DNA of 49,365 nt from Salinicola salarius. GTDB taxonomy: Bacteria; Pseudomonadota; Gammaproteobacteria; Pseudomonadales; Halomonadaceae. The notes under the pieces were generated by a model that was given only the letters and a program-made list of their open reading frames with translations, made no database searches and was not told the DNA's origin. Where the stretch lies: positions 1 to 49,365 of the forward strand of contig NZ_NHOU01000024.1 of the NCBI RefSeq assembly GCF_002179555.1, written 5' to 3'. The position numbers and the translations under genes are program-made. The number at the start of each line of letters is the position of its first letter. Within the stretch, counting starts at the first letter, position 1. Shown here one piece after another: positions 42,821-49,365 of the stretch.

Positions 42821-44869
42821 CTAGCCTAGCAGCGAACGCAACCCCGCGATCGCACTCTGGCCGCGCTCCTGTTTCTTCTCGGGATTTTCCTTATCGGCGC
42901 GACCTTCCCATTCGAGATCGTCCGCCGGCAGCTCGTCCAAGAAGCGACTCGGGGTGCAGTCGAGCAGTTCGCCGTAGGCCTTGCGCTGGCGGGCGAGCGT
43001 CAGGGTCAGCGTGCGCCGGGCGCGGGTGATACCGACGTAGGCGAGTCGCCGCTCCTCCTCCACGGTGCCGGATTCGATAGAGTTGCGGTGCGGCAATAGT
43101 TCCTCTTCCAGCCCCATCAGGTAGACGTGGGGAAACTCGAGGCCCTTGGAGGCGTGCATGGTCAAAAGCTGGACCCGGTCGGAGTCGTCCTCTTCGGCCT
43201 GCTGTTCGAGAATGTCGCGCAGCACCAGCCGCGAAATGGCCGACTGCACGTCGTCGGTCTCCTCGCTGGCTTCGCCGTCCTCGTCGTCGCGGTGCATCGA
43301 CTTTTCGAGCTGATCGATCAGCGTCCAGACGTTGGCCATGCGGCGCTCGGCGATGGTCGGCGCGCTGGCGTTCTGGTAGAGCCAGGCTTCGTAATCCATG
43401 TCCCGAATCATCTCGCGGATGGCGGCAATGGCGTCGCCCTGATCCATGCGCTTGCGCACGCCGTCGATGAAGTGAGCGAAGCGCCCTAGCCTTTCGACGG
43501 CGCGGGTCGGCAATACCTGCTCGAGCCCCAGCTCGTGACAGGCGGCAAACATCGAGGCACCGCGCTCAGAGGCATAGTTGGCGAGCTTCTCCAGCGTACC
43601 GGGGCCGATCTCGCGGCGCGGTACGTTGACGATGCGCAGGAAGGCGTTGTCGTCGTCAGGATTGATCAATAGTCGCAGATAGGCCATCGAATCCTTGATC
43701 TCGTTGCGCGAGAAGAAAGAGGTGCCACCGGAAAGCTTGTAGGGAATCTGGTGGTGCTGCAGCTTGAGCTCCAGCAGCCGGGCCTGGAAGTTGCCGCGAT
43801 AGAGCACGGCGAAGTCGCGCCATTCGGCGCGCTCCTTGATCCGGCGGGTCAGGATCTCGCCGGCAACGCGCTCGGCCTCGGCCTCTTCGTGGCGGTTGAC
43901 CACCACGCGGATCGGATCGCCCTGACCCATGTCCGACCACAGCGTCTTCTCGTAGACGTGCGGGTTGTTGGCGATCAGGGTGTTGGCGGCGCGCAGGATC
44001 GTCGCCGTGGAGCGGTAGTTCTGCTCCAGCTTGATCACGTTGAGCCGCGGGAAGTCCTCGCCCAGCGTCACCAGGTTTTCCGGCCGCGCGCCGCGCCAGG
44101 CGTAGATCGACTGGTCGTCGTCGCCCACCACGGTGAAGGTGGCGCGCTCGTCCATCAGCATCTTGACCAGCTGATACTGGCTGACGTTGGTGTCCTGATA
44201 CTCGTCGACCAGCATGTACTGGATCCGCTTGCGCCAGCGCGCCAGCGCCTCGGGATCGGTCTTGAGCAGAACCACCGGCAGCATGATCAAGTCGTCGAAA
44301 TCGACCGCGTTGTAGGCCTTGAGATGACGGTTGTAAGCTTCGTAGATACGTGCGGCGTACTGCTCGTCTTCGTCGGCGGCGTGGGAGATCGCCGGCCCGG
44401 GCAGCACCAGATCGTTCTTCCACTGGGATATCTGGCTCTGCACCGCGTTGATCTGCTCGGCATCGGTGTCCGCCTCCTTCTGCATCAGATCGCGCAACAG
44501 CGCCTTGGCGTCCTCCGGATCGAACAGCGAAAAGCCGGGACGAAAACCGAGCGTCTTGAGTTCGCGGCGGATGATGTTGAGCCCCAGATTGTGGAAGGTC
44601 GATACGGTCAGGCCATGGCCTTCCCGGCCCTTGAGCATCTGTCCCACACGCTCCTTCATCTCGCGCGCCGCCTTGTTGGTGAAGGTGACCGCGGCGATCT
44701 TGCGCGCGCTCATCCCGCACTCCTGGACCAGATAGGCGATCTTGGTGGTGATCACGCTGGTCTTGCCGGAACCGGCCCCCGCCAGAACGAGACACGGGCC
44801 ATCGATGAAGCGCACCGCCTCCTGCTGGCGCGGATTGAGCTTGGCGAGACGTTGGCGAATGTCGGACAT
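42821..44869 (-). CDS. rep: ATP-dependent DNA helicase Rep
   Basis: A 682-residue UvrD/Rep-type SF1A helicase. Motifs: LNPRQQEAV (Q motif), LAGAGSGKTSVITTKIAYL (Walker A), VDEYQDTNVSQYQLVK (motif II), VGDDDQSIYAWRGA (III), LEQNYRSTATIL (IV), LLTMHASKGLEFPHVYLMGL (V) and EERRLAYVGITRAR (VI). The length and the N terminus MSDIRQRLAKLNPRQQEAV favour Rep over UvrD. The frame is open upstream to 45007 but the start at 44869 fits the family. Rep moves 3' to 5' and helps replication forks pass obstacles. Confidence 0.93.
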   Translation of the reverse strand: MSDIRQRLAKLNPRQQEAVRFIDGPCLVLAGAGSGKTSVITTKIAYLVQECGMSARKIAAVTFTNKAAREMKERVGQMLKGREGHGLTVSTFHNLGLNIIRRELKTLGFRPGFSLFDPEDAKALLRDLMQKEADTDAEQINAVQSQISQWKNDLVLPGPAISHAADEDEQYAARIYEAYNRHLKAYNAVDFDDLIMLPVVLLKTDPEALARWRKRIQYMLVDEYQDTNVSQYQLVKMLMDERATFTVVGDDDQSIYAWRGARPENLVTLGEDFPRLNVIKLEQNYRSTATILRAANTLIANNPHVYEKTLWSDMGQGDPIRVVVNRHEEAEAERVAGEILTRRIKERAEWRDFAVLYRGNFQARLLELKLQHHQIPYKLSGGTSFFSRNEIKDSMAYLRLLINPDDDNAFLRIVNVPRREIGPGTLEKLANYASERGASMFAACHELGLEQVLPTRAVERLGRFAHFIDGVRKRMDQGDAIAAIREMIRDMDYEAWLYQNASAPTIAERRMANVWTLIDQLEKSMHRDDEDGEASEETDDVQSAISRLVLRDILEQQAEEDDSDRVQLLTMHASKGLEFPHVYLMGLEEELLPHRNSIESGTVEEERRLAYVGITRARRTLTLTLARQRKAYGELLDCTPSRFLDELPADDLEWEGRADKENPEKKQERGQSAIAGLRSLLG

Positions 44870-44905
44870 GAGGGCAGAATCGCAGAGAAAATAAAACGGA
44901 GAAGG

Positions 44906-45042
44906 AAGTGCTTCACCCGTTGACGAGCAAGATGAAACGCGAGGCGCGCAACGCACAGAAACCGGAGCATAGCGGGCTATGTGAGGATTTCGAGCATTGC
45001 GCAACAAAGTGTTTCGCGTGCGCAGTCACGAGTGAAGCATTT
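44906..45042. repeat. Inverted-repeat-bounded intergenic element (137 bp)
   Basis: The outer ends AAGTGCTTCAC (44906-44916) and GTGAAGCATTT (45032-45042) are inverted repeats with one mismatch. The interior contains the palindrome CATAGC-GG-GCTATG and further imperfect pairing. It fills most of the divergent gap between rep and the GNAT gene. It resembles a dispersed structural repeat; no coding capacity. Confidence 0.6.
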
Positions 45043-45060
45043 CCGAGGATGATACACCTC

Positions 45061-45522
45061 ATGCAGATTATACGAGACGATCTCCGCGGCCCTGAAATCG
45101 CCGCGATGCTGGAAGCCCACCTCAAGGACTTCGAGCCGCACTCACCGCCGGAAAGCCGCCATGCGCTGGATCTCGACGGGCTGCGACGCCCGGAGGTTCA
45201 CTTTTACACCGCCTGGGAAAGTAACGAGCTGCTCGGCTGCGGCGCGTTCAAGCGGCTCGATGATACGCACGCCGAGATCAAATCGATGCGCACCGATCCG
45301 GCCCACCTGCGCAAGGGAGTGGCGCGGGCGATCCTGGCGCACCTGATCGAGGAGGCGCGTGCCGCCGGCCTGCAGCGGCTGAGTCTGGAGACCGGCCCGA
45401 TGGATCACTTCGCCCCGGCCCGAAAGCTTTATGAAACGTTCGGATTCACCTATTGCGAACCGTTCGGCGACTACGTCGAAGATCCCTACAGTGTGTTCAT
45501 GATGCGGAGGCTGGATAACTGA
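45061..45522 (+). CDS. GNAT-family N-acetyltransferase
   Basis: A 153-residue GNAT. The acetyl-CoA loop is MRTDPAHLRKGVARAILAHL (R/Q-x-x-G-x-A type), and the C-terminal signature is ARKLYETFGFTYCEPFGDYV. The start at 45061 is the best supported; 45049 is an alternative. It resembles the small YsnE-like GNATs often adjacent to housekeeping genes; the substrate is unknown. Confidence 0.85.
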   Translation: MQIIRDDLRGPEIAAMLEAHLKDFEPHSPPESRHALDLDGLRRPEVHFYTAWESNELLGCGAFKRLDDTHAEIKSMRTDPAHLRKGVARAILAHLIEEARAAGLQRLSLETGPMDHFAPARKLYETFGFTYCEPFGDYVEDPYSVFMMRRLDN

Positions 45523-45535
45523 CGCCTCAACAACG

Positions 45536-46006
45536 CTAGAGATCCACCGCCCCGGCAAAATCCAGCTGCCGCCAGGCTTCATAGACGATGATGGCGCAGG
45601 CGTTGGACAGATTGAGGCTTCGGCTATCCGCCAGCATGGGGATACGCAGGCGCTGTGCGGGAGGCAGCGCTTCGAGCATCGATTGCGGCAGGCCACGGGT
45701 TTCCGGGCCGAAGACCAGGGCATCGCCTTCGCGGAAATGGATATGGTGGTAGCCGTGGCGGCCACGGGTCGAGACGGCAAACACGCGCTCCGGCCCGACG
45801 GTCTCGAGAAAGGCGGCCCAGTTGGCGTGAACCTGGACCCGCGCCCATTCGTGATAGTCGAGCCCGGCACGCCGCAGGCGCTTGTCGTCGAGTTCGAAGG
45901 CCATCGGTTCGATGATGTGGAGACGAAAGCCCGTATTGGCACACAATCGGATGATATTGCCGGTGTTGGGCGGTATCTCTGGCTCAAACAGCACGATATC
46001 AAGCAT
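45536..46006 (-). CDS. trmL: tRNA (cytidine(34)-2'-O)-methyltransferase TrmL
   Basis: A 156-residue SPOUT methyltransferase. It has [20 protein letters not shown] at the N terminus, [15 protein letters not shown] for the knot, and [20 protein letters not shown] at the C-terminal SAM site. The length equals that of E. coli TrmL, which methylates the wobble base of tRNA-Leu. The frame is open further upstream, but the start at 46006 fits the family. Confidence 0.93.
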   Translation of the reverse strand: MLDIVLFEPEIPPNTGNIIRLCANTGFRLHIIEPMAFELDDKRLRRAGLDYHEWARVQVHANWAAFLETVGPERVFAVSTRGRHGYHHIHFREGDALVFGPETRGLPQSMLEALPPAQRLRIPMLADSRSLNLSNACAIIVYEAWRQLDFAGAVDL

Positions 46007-46185
46007 GGCGACCAGCTCGAATGTGGGGGGAACTTCCGCATGATACGCAATCGGCGCCACTCTCTACAGGGCTACAGGGCCCCGAGGCCGGCCCTTGCTA
46101 CAGAGCCCGATGCCGACCCTCGCAATGGGCGCCGGTTGCTGGTCTCTCAAGCGCCCCACAACCGACGCTGCTATCCAAGCGCACC

Positions 46186-46213
46186 GTAGCTCGTAGCTCG
46201 TAGCTCGTAGCTC
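46186..46213. repeat. GTAGCTC heptamer repeat, four copies
   Basis: Four exact tandem copies, directly beyond the minus-strand stop of the yfaZ-like gene (46220). Confidence 0.95.
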
Positions 46214-46219
46214 GAATAC

Positions 46220-46789
46220 TTAAAACCCAACGCTGACGCCCAACACCGGCCCGCTATCCAGCGTATGGCCGTTGTCGTTGTCGAAGTCGGTACGCATGTA
46301 GCGATAGCCGCCATAGACGTAGGTATGCGAGATAATGTTGACCCGCGCCTGGGCGCCGTACTCATAGCTCTTGTCGATGTCGCCGTGGGCCAGCCCTTCC
46401 GGCGTGTAGAAGCCGTAGCCGCCAATCGAGGTCAGCGGGATGGGCGTATCGACGAATGCGGAACCGCCGAGCCCCAGACCGCCACCGTTGCCATAGTGGG
46501 TATCCTGATACTGGTAACGCCCACCCACGGAAAGGTCGATGCCCGGCAGCCACGGTGTGAACATCAGCGAACCCGAGTAGGCCTTGGCATTGTGACCGCT
46601 GTCATCGGTGTTCAGGTAGCCGACACCGGCCCGCAAGGTAGGGAAGATGGTCTGGCTGGCTTCGACACCGAAGGATTCATCGCCGCCGTTGGCGGAAACA
46701 CTCAGCGCCATCGCCTGCTGACTGGCGAACATGAAGGTCGCTGTGGCAAGGGCAAAGCCCCAGGGTTTGATCCTGCTGCGGTTGATCAT
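46220..46789 (-). CDS. YfaZ-family outer membrane protein
   Basis: A 189-residue protein with a signal peptide ending SQQAMA-LSVSANGG. The rest alternates in beta strands and ends in GVSVGF with a terminal Phe, as in outer membrane barrels. Segments such as GVGYLNTDDSGHNAKAYSGS and YGGYRYMRTDFDNDNG fit the YfaZ family. Its role is unknown. About 180 bp of AT-rich sequence upstream probably holds its promoter. Confidence 0.82.
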   Translation of the reverse strand: MINRSRIKPWGFALATATFMFASQQAMALSVSANGGDESFGVEASQTIFPTLRAGVGYLNTDDSGHNAKAYSGSLMFTPWLPGIDLSVGGRYQYQDTHYGNGGGLGLGGSAFVDTPIPLTSIGGYGFYTPEGLAHGDIDKSYEYGAQARVNIISHTYVYGGYRYMRTDFDNDNGHTLDSGPVLGVSVGF

Positions 46790-46969
46790 GATGCGTCTCC
46801 CGAAATTGGCGCCAAATCGCGTTGGACTAACGGCGTAAGCGTGGCATAATTTTCGAGTTTATCAAACGCTGTTTTTTAAACATTTTGTAACACGCCACGA
46901 CGACGAGGCTGCGGCTAATCGTAGCAGGCGAGAGCCCCGGAACGCCCTGCCTCGTCGCGAATTGCAGGA

Positions 46970-47674
46970 TCAGCGGTCGCTGGTGATGCCGTAGCGATCC
47001 CGGTAGGCGCGGATCGCCTCGGCATGCTGGGCAATGGAAGCGCCATCTTCGCCGCTGCGGGGTTCGCGCGTTTCCAGATAGGCGAGCAGCTGGTCGAGGT
47101 TGACGATGCTCACAACCGGCATATGATACGTCGCTTCGACTTCCTGGATCGCGCTGTGCGGCTTCAGGCCGTTGGCATCCTGACCACGCTCCTGACGGTC
47201 GAGCGCGATCACGACACCCGCGGCCTGGGCTCCGGCATTGTTGATGATCTGCATGACCTCGCGGATCGCCGTGCCAGCCGTGATGACATCATCGATGATA
47301 AGAATGTTGCCACGCAGTTCGGCACCCACGATGTTGCCGCCTTCACCGTGAGTCTTGGCTTCCTTGCGGTTGAAGGCAAAGGGCATGTCGCGCTGATGGT
47401 GGTCGGCCAGAGCAACGGCTGCACTCGCCGCCAGCGGTATACCCTTGTAAGCTGGACCAAACAGTACATCGGCCTCGATGCCACTGTCGGCAATGGCGCT
47501 GGCATAGAAACGTCCGAGACGGGCCAGTGCACGGCCGGAACGGAATAGACCGGCATTGAAGAAATAGGGACTGACACGACCGGACTTGAGCGTGAATTCA
47601 CCGAAGCGCAATACCCCTTCGGCGATCGCGAATTCGATGAACTCTTGCTGATACGGCTGAATCTCGACGCTCAC
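46970..47674 (-). CDS. pyrE: Orotate phosphoribosyltransferase PyrE
   Basis: A 234-residue PRTase of UMP synthesis. Markers: [56 protein letters not shown] (catalytic loop) and [18 protein letters not shown] (PRPP motif). The C terminus is about 20 residues longer than E. coli PyrE. It is divergent from crc, an arrangement that recalls the crc-pyrE neighbourhood of pseudomonads. Confidence 0.95.
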   Translation of the reverse strand: MSVEIQPYQQEFIEFAIAEGVLRFGEFTLKSGRVSPYFFNAGLFRSGRALARLGRFYASAIADSGIEADVLFGPAYKGIPLAASAAVALADHHQRDMPFAFNRKEAKTHGEGGNIVGAELRGNILIIDDVITAGTAIREVMQIINNAGAQAAGVVIALDRQERGQDANGLKPHSAIQEVEATYHMPVVSIVNLDQLLAYLETREPRSGEDGASIAQHAEAIRAYRDRYGITSDR

Positions 47675-47798
47675 CCCGGGTCTCCCTGTTGCTTCATGAC
47701 TCTTGAAGACCGCTGTCGTCCTGGCCTGACGCAGCGGTCATTTACCTAAACCTTTCAAGCTCGGGTATCATACACGCGCGACAAAGAAGGAACACTGT

Positions 47799-48569
47799 AT
47801 GAAAATCGCCAGCATCAATGTGAACGGGATCCGAGAGGCCGTCGAGCGGGGCTTTCTCGACTGGCTGGCCGAACAGGATGCTGACGTCGTCTGCGTGCAG
47901 AACCTGAAGGCCAAGAGCTTCGAGCTCGATGACAGCATTCTCTACCCGGAAGGTTACGAAGGTTATTTCCTGGATGCCGAGCAGGATGGCTTCTCCGGGG
48001 TCGGGCTCTACTGTCGCAAGATCCCTAAGGCCATCATGTATGGTCTGGGCTTCGAGCAGTGCGACAACGAAGGGCGCTTCCTGCAGGCGGACTATGACCG
48101 CTTCAGCGTCGCGACCTTCCTGATGCCGAGCGGCGACGACGATCCGGCCGCCAAGCAGACGTTCATGACCCAGTATCTCGAGTACTTGAACAAGATGGCT
48201 CGCAAGCGTCGCGAGTACATCATCTGCGGCACCTGGCACATCGCGCACAAGACGCTCGATCTTACCAATTGGGCCGATAACCAGACGACGCCGGGCTTCA
48301 AGCCGGAAGAACGGGCGTGGATGGATCAGGTGTTCGGCCCGACCGGCTTCATCGATACCTTCCGTGAGGTCAATCGGGATGCCAACCAGTACACCTGGTG
48401 GCCCAAGCTCGACCAGGAAGTGCCGCGCTCCCGCCAGGAAGGCTGGCGCCTCGACTATCAGATCGTCGGCCCCAACTTCCGGCGCAACGTGAAAGATGCC
48501 TGGATCGATACCGACGCGACCTTCAGCGAGTTTGCCCCGCTGATCGTCGAGTACGATCTCGAGCTGTAA
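47799..48569 (+). CDS. crc: Catabolite repression control protein Crc (nuclease-dead exonuclease III fold)
   Basis: A 256-residue exonuclease III-like protein (MKIASINVNGIREAVERGFL). Catalytic positions of ExoIII are replaced: the QE.K motif reads QNLKA (N35), GDxN reads GTWH (T145, H147), and the final DH reads EF (F245). The segments RKRREYIICGTWHIAHKTLD and PGFKPEERAWMDQVFG match Pseudomonas Crc, and the gene lies next to pyrE as there. In pseudomonads Crc acts with Hfq to block translation of catabolic mRNAs. By inference it could govern the sugar-acid operons here. A DNA repair nuclease is unlikely. Confidence 0.85.
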   Translation: MKIASINVNGIREAVERGFLDWLAEQDADVVCVQNLKAKSFELDDSILYPEGYEGYFLDAEQDGFSGVGLYCRKIPKAIMYGLGFEQCDNEGRFLQADYDRFSVATFLMPSGDDDPAAKQTFMTQYLEYLNKMARKRREYIICGTWHIAHKTLDLTNWADNQTTPGFKPEERAWMDQVFGPTGFIDTFREVNRDANQYTWWPKLDQEVPRSRQEGWRLDYQIVGPNFRRNVKDAWIDTDATFSEFAPLIVEYDLEL

Positions 48570-48617
48570 TCTCCGCTCGACGCCGCACGCCAGCAGCCAT
48601 CAGCGACTCGCAACGAA

Positions 48618-48654
48618 AACACCCCGCCATCCGGATAACGGCTGGCGGGGTGTT
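48618..48654. terminator. Bidirectional terminator between crc and rsmE
   Basis: The 12-bp arms AACACCCCGCCA / TGGCGGGGTGTT are perfect. TTT follows on the plus strand and there is an A-rich start (GAAAAC) for the minus strand. Confidence 0.92.
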
Positions 48655-48676
48655 TTTCGAGGCGGGCAGGATTCGG

Positions 48677-49365
48677 CTACAGATCCCCGAAGTGATGCTG
48701 CAACAGCGTTAGCGCCACCACCGGCGCGGTTTCGGTACGCAGAATACGTGGCCCGAGAGTAAGCGGCTGGAAACCGCTGCGCCGGGCGGCGTCGACTTCG
48801 GCGTCGCTGAGCCCGCCTTCCGGACCGATAAGCAGAGCTGCCGAATCGACCGAAGCTGCCTGTTGCCAGCTATCGTCGGTAGCGGGATGCAGCACCAGAC
48901 GCACGGCCTCGTCGCGTTTCTCGAGCCATTGTGCCAACGTCTGCGGCGGATGAATCGGCGGTACGCTGGCGCGTCCGCACTGCTCACAAGCGCTGATCGC
49001 CACGCCCTGCCAATGCGCCATTTTCCTGGCTTCGCGATCGCCCTTGAGGCGCACGTCGCCATGTTCGACGTAGAGCGGGGTGATCGCCGCCACGCCGAGC
49101 TCGACGGACTTCTGGATTGCGTAGTCCATGCGATCGCCCTTGGAGATCGCCTGGCCCAGATGCACGCTCAGCGGTGATTCCCCGCTACCCGCGGCCACCT
49201 GTTCGATGCGCGCGACGACCCGTTTGCGACCGACTTCGATCAGCGTCGCCTGCGCCTCGTGGCCAGCGCCATCGAACAGCGTCAGCGGTGCGCCTTCGCG
49301 CAGCCTCAGCACCAGCGCCACATGGCGAGCCGGCCCCTCGGGCAGAACGACATCGCCGCCAGCGA
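48677..49365 (-). CDS. rsmE: 16S rRNA (uracil(1498)-N3)-methyltransferase RsmE, 5' end cut
   Basis: A SPOUT methyltransferase running off the right edge. The visible part starts in the PUA-like domain (AGGDVVLPEGPARHVALVLR), continues with HLGQAISKGDRMDYAIQKSV and ELGVAAITPLYVEHGDVRLK, and ends with LLIGPEGGLSDAEVDAA and LGPRILRTETAPVVALTLLQ, the knot and SAM site. About 230 residues are visible, so only the first 10-20 are missing. Confidence 0.93.
   Translation of the reverse strand, partial: AGGDVVLPEGPARHVALVLRLREGAPLTLFDGAGHEAQATLIEVGRKRVVARIEQVAAGSGESPLSVHLGQAISKGDRMDYAIQKSVELGVAAITPLYVEHGDVRLKGDREARKMAHWQGVAISACEQCGRASVPPIHPPQTLAQWLEKRDEAVRLVLHPATDDSWQQAASVDSAALLIGPEGGLSDAEVDAARRSGFQPLTLGPRILRTETAPVVALTLLQHHFGDL

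Overview
The window looks like chromosome from a halophilic gammaproteobacterium of the Halomonadaceae (Halomonas, Salinicola or Kushneria type). This is inferred from the overall high GC, from the gene families (crc beside pyrE, stress proteins DUF892/DUF2795, YfaZ porin-like protein, Bug-type tricarboxylate transporter) and from the dispersed repeats. No rRNA is present. The only clear RNA gene is a tRNA-Arg(CCG).

Layout. (1) 1-3.7 kb: stress-type genes: partial DUF2795, DUF892/YciE, a zinc alcohol dehydrogenase with a DUF2892-SRPBCC protein, and a small acidic protein. (2) 3.7-11.1 kb: a second DUF892 (yciE-like) gene is split in two. Its 3' part lies at 3755-~3904 and its 5' part at ~10727-11068, both on the minus strand. 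Between them is a visibly lower-GC island of about 6.8 kb. The island holds a frameshifted integrase, a small integrase partner, an IS3 orfA remnant, a complete phosphite uptake and oxidation operon (ptxABCDE) and a group II intron reverse transcriptase fragment fused in frame to the yciE stump. (3) 11.5-19.2 kb: a minus-strand catabolic operon (Tct transporter C-B-A, an enolase-superfamily sugar-acid dehydratase and an alkaline-phosphatase-superfamily hydrolase), faced by a divergent LacI regulator with two matching palindromic operators. (4) 19.4-28.4 kb: Fur-type TonB siderophore receptor, lipoprotein trehalase, AGE-family epimerase, SDR, VIT1-type transporter, an unknown protein and cytochrome b561. 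(5) 28.5-37.0 kb: a two-armed tetronate cluster. The minus arm has a rhamnonate-dehydratase-like enzyme, a GntP permease and D-erythronate dehydrogenase. The plus arm has a GntR/FCD regulator, L-threonate dehydrogenase, OtnK, OtnC and OtnI. Together they should take D-erythronate and L-threonate to dihydroxyacetone phosphate. (6) 37-49.4 kb: housekeeping genes (cvfB, cytochrome c, thiM, cysE, rep, a GNAT, trmL, yfaZ, pyrE, crc, rsmE), two tandem secreted small proteins of unknown family, and an intact IS5-group insertion sequence beside tRNA-Arg.

The most notable items are: the yciE gene split by a phosphite-oxidation island; a phosphite dehydrogenase whose catalytic residues are intact but whose NAD-selecting residues differ from the best known enzyme; a parS-like 16-mer inside a 28-bp inverted repeat that appears to have inserted in frame into otnI; a pair of shared LacI operators over a poorly characterised sugar-acid operon; two copies of a MITE-like repeat; and several short tandem duplications at or just past stop codons.

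All calls were made by reading the sequence and its translations. No database search was run, so family assignments rest on recognised motifs and remembered homologues.
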